Shown: positions 7,554 to 15,243, counted from the first letter of the stretch. The stretch: DNA of 15,344 nucleotides from an uncultured Rikenellaceae bacterium (GCA_910588925.1 CAJURV010000050.1:1-15344), one strand, 5' to 3'. The notes: generated by a model from the letters alone, not told the origin. Program-made: numbers and translations.

Positions 7554-8183
7554 TTACCCTTTTCTGATATAGAGAACTTTCTTGGTCTGAAAATACTCTC
7601 CGTCGAACATATCGGAGATTTTATACAACCTACATAGAGAGATACCCTTATAAGGCTGTATCCCTTCGGATATCTCCTCGGTAAGATCGCCGCCTTTAAG
7701 ACATAGCACGCCATGCCCGTCGCCCCCCTTCACCTTATCCCAACACCAGCCGAGAAATGGCTTGAGATCGGTAACGGCCCGCGATACCACATAGTCTACC
7801 TTTACATCCAGCTCTTCGGCCCTCTTGTTGACAGCTTCGACATTATCGAGTCTCAACGCCGACGCCACCTCGGACACCACCTTTATCTTCTTGCCCACCG
7901 AGTCGACGAGTATGAATCGTGAGGCCGGATACATGATAGCGAGCGGTATGCCCGGAAATCCGCCGCCGCATCCGAGATCCATCACCACCGAACCGTCCGG
8001 TATAGGGTGAGCCTTGGCTATGGCTAACGAGTGTAGTATGTGGTGCGGAAATATATTGTCGATATCCTTACGGGAGATGACGTTTATTTGTGCGTTAAGA
8101 TCGCGGTAAAGCTCCGCCGCTCTGACGAACAGCTCCTTCTGTGTGTCGGTAAGGTCGGGGAAATATCTCAATATCTCGTCCAT
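7554..8183 (-). CDS. rsmG: 16S rRNA (guanine(527)-N(7))-methyltransferase RsmG
   Basis: RsmG (GidB) uses S-adenosylmethionine to methylate N7 of G527 of 16S rRNA in the cytoplasm; its loss is known to give low-level streptomycin resistance in other bacteria. The protein has 209 residues, close to the 207 of E. coli. An N-terminal helical region (1-60) includes NVISRKD and PHHILHSL. It is followed by the family's SAM-binding motif DLGCGGGFPGIPLAI at 69-83, the acidic VDS segment near 93, and SRAVTDL (134-140). A conserved LKGGDL segment lies near 163. The ATG start lies 8 bp after the stop of the sigma-factor gene, so it is probably the last gene of a three-gene operon. This pairing of a housekeeping methyltransferase with a sigma factor may be simple transcriptional sharing. 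Confidence 0.95.
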   Translation of the reverse strand: MDEILRYFPDLTDTQKELFVRAAELYRDLNAQINVISRKDIDNIFPHHILHSLAIAKAHPIPDGSVVMDLGCGGGFPGIPLAIMYPASRFILVDSVGKKIKVVSEVASALRLDNVEAVNKRAEELDVKVDYVVSRAVTDLKPFLGWCWDKVKGGDGHGVLCLKGGDLTEEISEGIQPYKGISLCRLYKISDMFDGEYFQTKKVLYIRKG

Positions 8184-8191
8184 GACGTCTG

Positions 8192-8746
8192 TTATTTCTT
8201 GTTAATCAATCCGCCCAGCCTCTCTTTGGCCCGGAAAAGACGCGTCTTCACAGTTCCTACCGGAATGCCGAGCTCTTCGGCTATCTCCTCGTAAGACAAC
8301 CCTTGATAGTACCGCATATCTATGATTTTACGGTAGTTCTCGCCCAACGCATCTATGTTATGCTCCATCTGACGGCGCCTCTCGTCTATTATTATCAGCT
8401 CCTCCGGATTGTCTACGATGAGATCTCCCGTGCTTGCCGGATCCACTCTCATCATATCGTCGCGTGCGTCGCGCTGACGGTAATGGTCTATAAAGGTGTT
8501 GCGGGCGATGGCGGCTATCCATTGCGAGAAACGGTAACGGCTGTTGTATTTGGAGATATTCAGAAAAGCCTTTATGAACGTCTCCTGCAAAAGATCGCCG
8601 GCATCGTAGCTGTTACCGGCCATACGCGTGAGCATAGCCATGAGCACCTCGCGGTAACAGCCGAAGAGTTGCTCGAAAGCGTCACGGTCGCCGGCAAGAG
8701 CACGGTCGATCAACGACGATTCGTCCTGCGTATGGTCTATATCCAT
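8192..8746 (-). CDS. Sigma-70-family (ECF-type) RNA polymerase sigma factor
   Basis: The protein has 184 residues. Region 2 spans about 22-92 (AFEQLFGCY, DAGDLLQETFIKAF, then FSQWIAAIARNTFIDHYRQR), which binds core polymerase and the -10 element. A short linker follows, and region 4 spans about 125-178, with the helix-turn-helix LSYEEIAEELGIPVGTVKTRLFRAKERL. There is no region 3, as expected of ECF sigma factors. Its ATG overlaps the last 10 bp of the upstream glycosyltransferase gene, implying coupled translation. No anti-sigma gene lies beside it; the flanking genes encode a membrane glycosyltransferase-like protein and RsmG. The regulon is unknown. Confidence 0.92.
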   Translation of the reverse strand: MDIDHTQDESSLIDRALAGDRDAFEQLFGCYREVLMAMLTRMAGNSYDAGDLLQETFIKAFLNISKYNSRYRFSQWIAAIARNTFIDHYRQRDARDDMMRVDPASTGDLIVDNPEELIIIDERRRQMEHNIDALGENYRKIIDMRYYQGLSYEEIAEELGIPVGTVKTRLFRAKERLGGLINKK

Positions 8747-9900
8747 AGGTTCTTGAGCGACAATATGTTTCTGCTTGCCGTAAGTAACAATATCTCGGCC
8801 GGCGATATAAAATCGTAGAGCAACATGGCCGTATGCGGCGCCTTATCGCCGGTTCGACGCGAAAAGCGTGCCGTAACGGCCATTATAACGATCCACCGTA
8901 GCACTATCATCGACAGTGCCGCAATGCGCAACTCGGAGGACGATATGACGGCAAGGGTTATGGACGAAACCCAGAACAGAGCTGTGAACAGATAACTGGC
9001 AGCGATATAGAAACGGGCTCCGCCGCGGAAGAAGCGGAACGGATAGCTGAAAAACTTACGTCTGTTATACCATACGGCTACCTTCTCGTAAGGTACGCTC
9101 TCGGTGACCCCTTTGGGATTGATTATGACATTGCTCTCCGCATAAGGAGCTATCTGCTGTATGTAGAGGTCCGACTCGCCTACGTTGAGCCGCAGATGGT
9201 CGGTGAAGCCCCTGTTGGCGAAAAAGAGAGCCTTGCTCTGACCGCTGTTATGACGGCTGACACGGTACGGGCGACCCGCTACGGCGCGCGCGAGCATCAT
9301 CAACGACTCGTGCATGTTAATGGCGCGTTGCAGCTTATTGAAGAAACCGCCGGCACATCCTATGCGGTTGTAACCGCTTACCAACGCATGATCAGAGGTG
9401 AATCCGTATGACATCATGGACAGCCACTCGGTGCTGACGGGAGCAGCCTCCGACGAGGTGACTATTACATTGTCGTATATGGCGGCCTTCATCCCCACTG
9501 TAAGGGCCAGTTTGTTGGTGTGGTGGAACTTATGGTCGGAGGGGATGACCGTTACATAGAGACGGTCGTTGCCAGCCGCCAGCTCCTCGAGCATCTCGGG
9601 AGCATGATCGCCTTCGGGGGTATCGCATACCACCACCACCTGATAGGGAGCTTCGTATTCCTGTTCCAGCAACATGGGCAACCGGTTCTCGATATAGTCG
9701 AGGTCGTTATTTACCACCACTATGACAGACACGGGTTGCGGCTTGACATTGCGTAACCCGCCCACCTTTTTGGAATGGCGATGATTGGCCACAGAGAGAA
9801 ACCCGCCTAAATAGTAACACAAAAACACGATAAATGCCACGGTCATGACTATGGCCGCCGACAACTCCGCTATATCGTAACGAGAAAGGATTATATCCAC
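8737..9900 (-). CDS. Membrane-anchored GT2-like glycosyltransferase with degenerate catalytic motifs
   Basis: The protein has 387 residues and a GTG start; the first internal ATG would cut into the N-terminal membrane segment. A transmembrane segment lies at about 12-36. A GT-A-like domain follows at about 56-285 (PVSVIVVVNNDLDYIENRLPMLLEQ, simplified as VSVIVVVNN at 57-65, and VVVVCDTPEGD at 88-98). C-terminal hydrophobic segments are near 298-320 and 325-343, with a possible third near 358-380. The layout matches a common Bacteroidales family 2 glycosyltransferase type. However, where those enzymes carry a metal-binding DxD followed by a proline, this one reads TSSEAAP (148-154). The usual acidic catalytic cluster appears as GESDLYI (241-247) and the Q-x-R-R-W-like site as WYNRRKF. 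It may be inactive or act in a changed way. It is the first gene of an operon with the sigma factor, which it overlaps by 10 bp. Confidence 0.8.
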   Translation of the reverse strand: MDIILSRYDIAELSAAIVMTVAFIVFLCYYLGGFLSVANHRHSKKVGGLRNVKPQPVSVIVVVNNDLDYIENRLPMLLEQEYEAPYQVVVVCDTPEGDHAPEMLEELAAGNDRLYVTVIPSDHKFHHTNKLALTVGMKAAIYDNVIVTSSEAAPVSTEWLSMMSYGFTSDHALVSGYNRIGCAGGFFNKLQRAINMHESLMMLARAVAGRPYRVSRHNSGQSKALFFANRGFTDHLRLNVGESDLYIQQIAPYAESNVIINPKGVTESVPYEKVAVWYNRRKFFSYPFRFFRGGARFYIAASYLFTALFWVSSITLAVISSSELRIAALSMIVLRWIVIMAVTARFSRRTGDKAPHTAMLLYDFISPAEILLLTASRNILSLKNLWI

Positions 9901-9979
9901 GGTAATAATAGTTTGTAGTGGCTAAAAGAGAGTGTCCCTCCGATTCGAAACAGTCTCCGTAAAGAGCCCTTTGTGCATA

Positions 9980-10012
9980 CAAAAATATTCAATTTATTCA
10001 TAATTCACCAAA
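9980..10012 (-). promoter_or_regulatory. Promoter for the glycosyltransferase-sigma-rsmG operon
   Basis: On the minus strand, TTTG (plus-strand CAAA at 10009-10012) and TATTTTTG (plus-strand 9980-9987) match the -33 and -7 boxes with a 21-bp spacer. The leader to the GTG start at 9900 would be about 75 nt. Confidence 0.6.
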
Positions 10013-10019
10013 ATAAAGG

Positions 10020-10027
10020 TACCTTTG
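10020..10027 (+). promoter_or_regulatory. Probable -7 box of the mqnE promoter
   Basis: TACCTTTG at 10020-10027 fits TAnnTTTG. The upstream -33 box is weak; only a TTTA at about 9993 is present and its spacing is long. The leader would be under 25 nt. It overlaps the divergent promoter region, so the two transcripts share about 150 bp of control DNA. Confidence 0.45.
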
Positions 10028-10052
10028 TTTATTATTTTTAGCATATATACCT

Positions 10053-11144
10053 ATGGCGATAACCACAACATCTCCGGCTGCGGCCCGTCTCTTGGAGACA
10101 GCTGTAAACGGCGGACGTCTATCGACCGACGATGCCCTCACTCTTATGGAGGAGGCCTCTTTGGACGACCTGTCGGCGGCGGCCGTGAGCGTCAAGAGGA
10201 GGATCTCCGGAGACGATGTTTACTACAATCGCAATTTCCATATAGAGCCGACCAATATATGCCGCTACAACTGTCGCTTCTGTTCCTATCGCCGTTCCCC
10301 GTCGGAGCCGGGCGGATGGACCATGAGCCTCGGGCAGATAGAGGAGCAGGTGAAACGATATGCCGATAGCGGAATCACAGAAGTACACTTGGTGGGAGGG
10401 GTACATCCGGCAGCCACGTTGGAGGATTATCTGGAGATAGTGCGTACGGTGCGCAGGCTTATGCCCGAGGCCTCCATAAAGGCTTTTTCGGCGATAGAGC
10501 ACATATATGTCTTCGACAAGGCCGGCGTATCGTTCGACGAGGGGCTACGTCGCTTTACGGATGCCGGCATGAACACACTCACCGGCGGAGGCGCCGAGAT
10601 ATTCGCTCCCGACGTACGTAATAAAATATGTCCCGACAAGCCGTCCGGAGAGCGATGGCTCGCACTTCACGAGGCGGCACACCTATTGGGAATAAAGACC
10701 AACGCCACCATGCTCTACGGGCACATAGAGTCGCACGCCGACCGCATAGACCATATACGGGCATTGCGCGACCTGCAGGACCGTACCGGCGGATTCAACG
10801 CTTTCATACCGTTAAAGTATCGCTGTGCTGGCAACAGCATGTCGCATCTGGGCGAGTGTCCCATGAGCGAAGACCTGCGCACTCTCGCGATAAGCCGTCT
10901 GTTTCTCGACAACATACCCCACATCAAAGCCTACTGGCCCATGTACGGCGCACAGGCCACCCAAACTGCCCTCCTGTACGGCACCGACGATATAGACGGA
11001 ACAGTGGCCGACACCACACGCATATACAGCATGGCTGGCGTGGAACCACCGGCACTCACCCTGGAAAACCTGAGAGCCATGATAAAGAAGGCCGGATTCA
11101 CCCCAGTAGAGAGAGATACTTTCTATAATGCGATAGAGAGATAG
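10053..11144 (+). CDS. mqnE: Aminofutalosine synthase MqnE (radical SAM)
   Basis: MqnE joins the SAM-derived 5'-deoxyadenosyl radical to 3-[(1-carboxyvinyl)oxy]benzoate, forming 6-amino-6-deoxyfutalosine, an early step of the futalosine route to menaquinone. The protein has 363 residues. The [4Fe-4S] motif CRYNCRFC (Cys70, Cys74, Cys77) follows IEPTN. Next come HLVGGVHP (112-119), the SIKAFSAIEH segment (141-150) and TGGGAEIFAPDVRNKICPDK (177-196). KTNATMLYGHIE follows, as is usual for MqnE. The related MqnC shares the fold; the GAEIF and ICPDK segments fit MqnE better. No other menaquinone gene is in the window. It is divergent from the glycosyltransferase operon. No clear terminator precedes repeat R4, which begins about 35 bp downstream. 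Confidence 0.92.
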   Translation: MAITTTSPAAARLLETAVNGGRLSTDDALTLMEEASLDDLSAAAVSVKRRISGDDVYYNRNFHIEPTNICRYNCRFCSYRRSPSEPGGWTMSLGQIEEQVKRYADSGITEVHLVGGVHPAATLEDYLEIVRTVRRLMPEASIKAFSAIEHIYVFDKAGVSFDEGLRRFTDAGMNTLTGGGAEIFAPDVRNKICPDKPSGERWLALHEAAHLLGIKTNATMLYGHIESHADRIDHIRALRDLQDRTGGFNAFIPLKYRCAGNSMSHLGECPMSEDLRTLAISRLFLDNIPHIKAYWPMYGAQATQTALLYGTDDIDGTVADTTRIYSMAGVEPPALTLENLRAMIKKAGFTPVERDTFYNAIER

Positions 11145-11179
11145 GCCTGTTTCTCAAACGGCGGTCGCTCGATTACTGG

Positions 11180-12440
11180 TGCTGGCGAGACGGGAAAGAT
11201 GCTATAAGACCTCATAAAGGTATGCGCATTATATAAAACCTGCTCTTGCGGGGCGAGAGACCCGCTCGGCGAGAGTAATACGTACTTAGCCGAACCTGCT
11301 CCCACGGCACGAGGTGCCGCTCCCAAGACAACGACAAGTAATTAACCCGACAGAGGTTGGGAAATCCCCTTGCGATACGATAAAATACATCGGAGCTTAA
11401 CGACATGCGCATTAACCGAAGCCTACAATGCGGCACGAGGTGCTGCTTCGCAATGACCGCCACGAATTAATCGAACAGAGGTTGGAATAGCCGCCAGCGA
11501 GCAGATACCATCACTCCACACCTGAAGGCATGCGCATTAACTGCAAGTCGCAGGCATGCTTGCCAATGTACACAACTGCAGACCGCAGGGCGCCGAGACT
11601 TTTTAGACCTCAAAAATCGTCGATCGCGGGCGTGCGCCTCCGGAGCTAATGTGCTCACGGAAGTTATTGAACTTAACTGAAAATGGAGTAAACAGAAGAG
11701 GCTGTGCCTCCGGCGATTTTTGTGGCTAAAAAGCGACGGAAGCAGCCCCACGTTAACTGAACCTCGCGCACACAAACCAATAATTCATGCGTTCAGAGAT
11801 CGCGTACATAACCAAATATCACGAAAACTTCCTACACGTACGAACTAACCTATAAAATCCCTAACGCGTCCCCGAAGGGGATGCACCCGCGCGAGCAACA
11901 CAAAAACGTACCCAACAAAAACAAACGAGACTAAAGCTGAAACGCTAATAAATTTCCAATTACACTAAACACAACAGCAAAAGACAAGGCACAGAACGAC
12001 ACCTAACAACGACCAACCAAAACACCGCAAGGCGTATTCCCAACAGCAAAATTCCAAGCGAAGCGAGTGGCGTAAATATGAACGAACAGACACAAACACG
12101 CCGTAAGGCGTACCCACATAGATAGAAAGCCCGAGCGAAGCGAGGGCAATCAAACACAATTCCGCCGTTAAATCCCGAGGAACGAGGGATGAGCGGGCCG
12201 GAGCCTCCCCCAACGGAGGCCCGCTTACACGGTTGGTTACTACACTATTTACCGCTTATTTTATATAAAATCACTTTCTCGAACGTCACGCGAGGCGCGG
12301 TCCCCCGCAGGCTCCGACCCTCGTGACGCCAAGCAAAATACAGCTAAAAGCATATTAACCACATGGCATAATTATCATAAGTAATTGTGTTTATCCCATT
12401 CGGGCGAAACAAGGACGATAAAGATTGACGGTCTGGAAAA
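11180..12440 (-). repeat. Dispersed intergenic repeat, copy R4 (fullest copy)
   Basis: This is the longest copy, opposite in orientation to R1 and R2. Reading rightwards it has boundary motif GCTGGCGAGACGGG (11181) and ATGCGCAT at 11222-11229, 11405-11412 and 11530-11537. The GGCGCC block near 11588 and the TCAAAAATCGTCGATCGCGG block (11614-11633) follow, then the GAGGC-TGT-GCCTC hairpin near 11698 and CCCCGAAGGGG (11872-11882). Hairpins closed by GCAA (12023-12035) and GTAA (12099-12111) come next, and then GAGCGAAGCGAG (12133-12144). TCCCGAGGAACGAGGGATGA (12173-12192) and the CCCCGCAGGCTCCGACCC block near 12303 complete it. It alone has three module-bounding octamers. Small frames within it resemble translated repeat and are rejected as genes. 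Confidence 0.88.
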
Positions 12441-12446
12441 CAAGGA

Positions 12447-12740
12447 CCAGCGGGCTGCACCTCGGGTAGGCAGAAGTCCCCCAACGGAGACACGCTTACA
12501 CGGTTGGTTATTTATAGTATTTATCGCTTACTTTATATAAAATCACTCTCTCAAGCTCCACGCGAGGCGCGATCCCCCGCAGGCTCCGGCCCTCGTGAAT
12601 CGCTCCAATCCAACGCTAACAGTACACTTCCCGCAAAAAAGACCTTTTCATAAGGAATCCTCACTTATAGCCCTCGCTCCGCTCGGGCCTACATCCGGAC
12701 ATAAGAGCACAGCTAACGCGCACACCGTCAAGCCCAAAAA
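12447..12740 (-). repeat. Second half-copy of the repeat (R4b) in tandem with R4
   Basis: From 12447 the sequence repeats the order seen from about 12193: AGCGGGCTGCACCTCGGG, CCCCCAACGGAG, a shared CGCTTACACGGTTGGTTA block (12494-12511, also at 12229), a TTTATATAAAATCACT block, and CCCCCGCAGGCTCCGGCCC near 12574. The end at about 12712-12735 is a diverged form of the octamer border, AGCTAACGCGCACACCGTC. Between 12741 and 12847 I see nothing recognisable. Confidence 0.75.
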
Positions 12741-12847
12741 AAACCATAATCCCGCCACTACTAACCCTAATATCGCAAGTTACACACGACATAGCAACGT
12801 ATTATTCCGAATAGTCCTGCAAAATTACCTATCTTGCATCCGTATAG

Positions 12848-12874
12848 TTGTAACTTTTACGAGCTACATGCGTT
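12848..12874 (+). promoter_or_regulatory. Possible ECF-type autoregulatory promoter
   Basis: TTGTAAC at 12848-12854 and CGTT at 12871-12874 are separated by 16 bp, a layout like TGTAAC-N16/17-CGT promoters read by ECF sigma factors of other phyla. It ends 28 bp before the sigma gene. TAACTTTT (12851-12858) also resembles a -7 box, but no well-spaced -33 box was found. Confidence 0.35.
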
Positions 12875-12902
12875 TTAGTGAAAACGAAAGATAAAAAATC
12901 GG

Positions 12903-13388
12903 ATGACCGAAGAGAAGTTCAACGAATGTGTGTATGCGTTTACCGACGCATTGTATCGTTTCGTGCTCAAGAACGTCGGCGACATTCAATCGGCCGAAGA
13001 CATAGTTCAGGAGAGCTTCGTAAGGTTATGGGAGACACGCGGCAAGGTGCGCGACGGAAGCCAGAAAAGCTATCTTTTCACTATCGCTTACCGTTTGATC
13101 ATAGACAGGTCGCGTCGTCTCAAACACTCCTCGGGCGTGGAGGTGGAGACGCTTAGCCGGTACGGCTCGGAAGACGGCTACAGCGATCTGGGCCAGACGC
13201 TCGCCCGGGCGTTAGAGGGGCTCAAGGAGGAGTGGCGGAGCATGATAATGTTACGCGACTGGTCGGGATACTCCTATGAGGAGATCGCGGAAATAACCGG
13301 AGCGAGTATAGCCAGCGTCAAGGTCGGCATATTCCGTGCGCGTACCGAACTGAGACGCCGCCTCGGTCCGTTGGACGATATAATATAA
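12903..13388 (+). CDS. ECF RNA polymerase sigma factor
   Basis: The protein has 161 residues, a typical ECF length. Region 2 spans about 8-75, with SAEDIVQESFVRLWE (30-44) and SYLFTIAYRLIIDRSRR (56-72). Region 4 spans about 100-153, with the helix-turn-helix GYSYEEIAEITGASIASVKVGIFRAR. An anti-sigma-like single-pass membrane protein begins 4 bp after its stop and a beta-barrel gene follows. This is the common Bacteroidota arrangement in which an envelope signal releases the sigma factor. It is not closely similar to the other sigma factor in this window (8192-8746). Its promoter may be ECF-type, which would allow autoregulation. Confidence 0.92.
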   Translation: MTEEKFNECVYAFTDALYRFVLKNVGDIQSAEDIVQESFVRLWETRGKVRDGSQKSYLFTIAYRLIIDRSRRLKHSSGVEVETLSRYGSEDGYSDLGQTLARALEGLKEEWRSMIMLRDWSGYSYEEIAEITGASIASVKVGIFRARTELRRRLGPLDDII

Positions 13389-13392
13389 AGAT

Positions 13393-14097
13393 ATGGATCA
13401 GGAGAAATACATAGAAATGATCGTCGACAGCTACGACGGTAACCTCGATGCCGAGGGTGAACGCTCGCTAAGAGAGGCAATGGATGCCGACCCCTCTCTA
13501 CGCGAGATGTACCGTTTATACGGGGAATCGCTTTCGTTAGAGGTTCCTGCCGAGGTGGTCGATACGAAACATCTACGTAAGAAAATCGTCGACGGGATCG
13601 CTTTCCGTCGCCGTGCCCCCTTGCGCAGAATAGTCGCGACCGTGTCGGCGGCGGCAGTTATAGCGGCCGTCGTATTGACGGTGACACTATCGCCGCGGCA
13701 CTACCACATGCAGATAGCGAAGATAACGGAGACCGTCGATACGAATATGTCGGCCGACACCTGTTCCGCATATTATGACATTAACGACGTTATGGCACAC
13801 AATGTGCTGGAGGAGACCACTGTGAGCAATATCGCGGCCGACGAGACCGTGATACCGCCGGTAAAACTAAAACCGACACATATAAGAAGCATCGTCGAAG
13901 TAACCGCAGAGAGCGTCGGACTGCGCGAGGAGTTCATTCTCGCCACGCCTATGCACATGATAGAGGTGGAATACGACCCGGCCGAAATGTTGTGCGGCAT
14001 ATCCGAGGTACCGGTCATAAACGCCGGGCACACCAGATTATCCACATCGGGCGGCTTTACCGACAAAATATCACAAATAGTACGGATACTAAAATAG
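13393..14097 (+). CDS. Single-pass membrane protein, probable anti-sigma factor
   Basis: The protein has 234 residues. An acidic cytoplasmic N-terminus (1-78; it opens MDQEKYIEMIVDSYDGNLDA) is followed by one transmembrane segment at about 79-100 (RIVATVSAAAVIAAVVLTVTL) and a periplasmic part of about 130 residues. A cytoplasmic sigma-binding region joined by one helix to a periplasmic sensor is the usual anti-sigma layout, and the gene starts 4 bp after the ECF sigma gene. I see no zinc-binding HxxxCxxC motif, so it would not be a ZAS-type anti-sigma. No FecR-type domain was recognised either. The role rests on topology and position rather than a diagnostic motif. Confidence 0.7.
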   Translation: MDQEKYIEMIVDSYDGNLDAEGERSLREAMDADPSLREMYRLYGESLSLEVPAEVVDTKHLRKKIVDGIAFRRRAPLRRIVATVSAAAVIAAVVLTVTLSPRHYHMQIAKITETVDTNMSADTCSAYYDINDVMAHNVLEETTVSNIAADETVIPPVKLKPTHIRSIVEVTAESVGLREEFILATPMHMIEVEYDPAEMLCGISEVPVINAGHTRLSTSGGFTDKISQIVRILK

Positions 14098-14122
14098 ATA
14101 TTAACGACAAAACCATAACCAC

Positions 14123-15214
14123 ATGAAACATCTTTTCATTACGACGGTCGCCATAGCAGCGGCCCTGTCTGCTTCGGCACAGACCGGAGGTGCATCACAA
14201 TCCGCATCGGGCAGTCGTCAGGTGATAACGACAAATGAAAACGACACACGTGAGGTAATAGACATAGGCTATGCGTCCAACGGTTCTACCGTGAAGATCG
14301 ACGGCAGAAAGATCGTCGTAGACCGTTCCGTCGACGGACAGCGGCGCGACACAGTGGACTGCGCCGGCGGGCCCGTGATATTGGACGGCAAAAGAGAGAC
14401 TATCGTCATAGACGACTTAGATAAGCCTATGGCCATAGGCGGATTCGAAGATCCTATAATAGTGGAGGAGCCGTACGATTATGCGGAAGATGGCGTATAT
14501 ATCAAGAACGGCAAGGAGTTTCTGTTCGGAGACAGCGGCGCTACACCCAAGAAAGCTCGTTTCGGAGTGATAGGCGGACACTGGGCCGGCATATCGTTCG
14601 GGTATTCGGGGCTGATATCGGACATGGGGCACTGGGGCTTGCCTGAAGACGGCGCCTATCTCGATCAACGCGCCAACTCGCCGAGCTTGAATATCAACAT
14701 AATAGGGCTCGAGATATTGTCGACACGCCACTTCGCCATAACTACCGGTATAGGTTTGGAATTCAACAACTACCGTTTCAGGGAGCCTATGATATTGCGG
14801 CGCTCTAAAGAAATAGGGACATATCCGGACTACTCCATTCACAACAGCGGGGGGCGTACCGATAAGTCGAAACTGTCGACCAACTATATCAATATCCCCC
14901 TTTTGGCCGAGTTCCGTTTCGGGTGCAAGAACGGCTATAGCGGCAAGGCAGGTTATGTCTACGGCGGTGTAATCGGCGGCTGGGGCTACAATGTACACTC
15001 AAAGATCAAATATAACAACGGCTCGGGTCGCCTGCACAAAACCAAAGACCATAACGTGGGCACGACCAATTTCAGATACGGCTACATAGTGGGTGTCGGT
15101 TATTCGCATTACGGTATTTATATGCAGTATTATCCCGATCCCGTATTCAAGGAGGGGCCGCGAGTGCGTCAGGTGAGCATAGGGCTTAGCTTCAACTGGG
15201 GCAAGGTACGATAA
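14123..15214 (+). CDS. Outer-membrane beta-barrel protein (PorT-like)
   Basis: The protein has 363 residues. The signal peptide (1-19) ends in ASA before Gln20. A low-complexity Gly/Ser/acidic region with repeats such as VDRSVDGQRRDTVD (about 20-145) precedes a C-terminal part of about 215 residues. That part consists of alternating aromatic/glycine strands such as AGISFGYSGL, HFAITTGIGLEFNNYRF, YINIPLLAEFRFG and RYGYIVGVGYSHYGIYMQYY, ending with VSIGLSFNWGKVR. This pattern fits an outer-membrane barrel of the PorT type. It starts 25 bp after the anti-sigma-like gene and is the last gene of the ECF operon. It could be the target, the sensor, or an envelope component controlled by the sigma factor. 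Confidence 0.82.
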   Translation: MKHLFITTVAIAAALSASAQTGGASQSASGSRQVITTNENDTREVIDIGYASNGSTVKIDGRKIVVDRSVDGQRRDTVDCAGGPVILDGKRETIVIDDLDKPMAIGGFEDPIIVEEPYDYAEDGVYIKNGKEFLFGDSGATPKKARFGVIGGHWAGISFGYSGLISDMGHWGLPEDGAYLDQRANSPSLNINIIGLEILSTRHFAITTGIGLEFNNYRFREPMILRRSKEIGTYPDYSIHNSGGRTDKSKLSTNYINIPLLAEFRFGCKNGYSGKAGYVYGGVIGGWGYNVHSKIKYNNGSGRLHKTKDHNVGTTNFRYGYIVGVGYSHYGIYMQYYPDPVFKEGPRVRQVSIGLSFNWGKVR

Positions 15215-15215
15215 A

Positions 15216-15243
15216 AGAGAGGGGGTATGGCCCCCTTTTTTTA
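15216..15243 (+). terminator. Rho-independent terminator after the ECF operon
   Basis: GGGGG (15221-15225) pairs with CCCCC (15231-15235) around a 5-nt loop, extended by purine-rich AAAGAGA upstream. It runs into seven T residues at 15236-15242. Confidence 0.88.

Noticed and set aside
10053..11144. MqnC or another radical SAM dehypoxanthine futalosine cyclase
   Set aside because: MqnC is a close relative with the same CxxxCxxC motif, but the GAEIF and ICPDK segments fit MqnE better.
11180..12740. CRISPR array or tRNA/rRNA cluster in the repeat-rich gap
   Set aside because: Repeats are not short, evenly spaced units with unique spacers, there are no cas genes, and no cloverleaf or rRNA-like conserved core was seen.
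14417..14998. A 193-codon minus-strand frame, and similar frames at 8303-8818, 5652-6341 and 2080-2664
   Set aside because: All are antisense shadows of well-supported genes with signal peptides or known domains.
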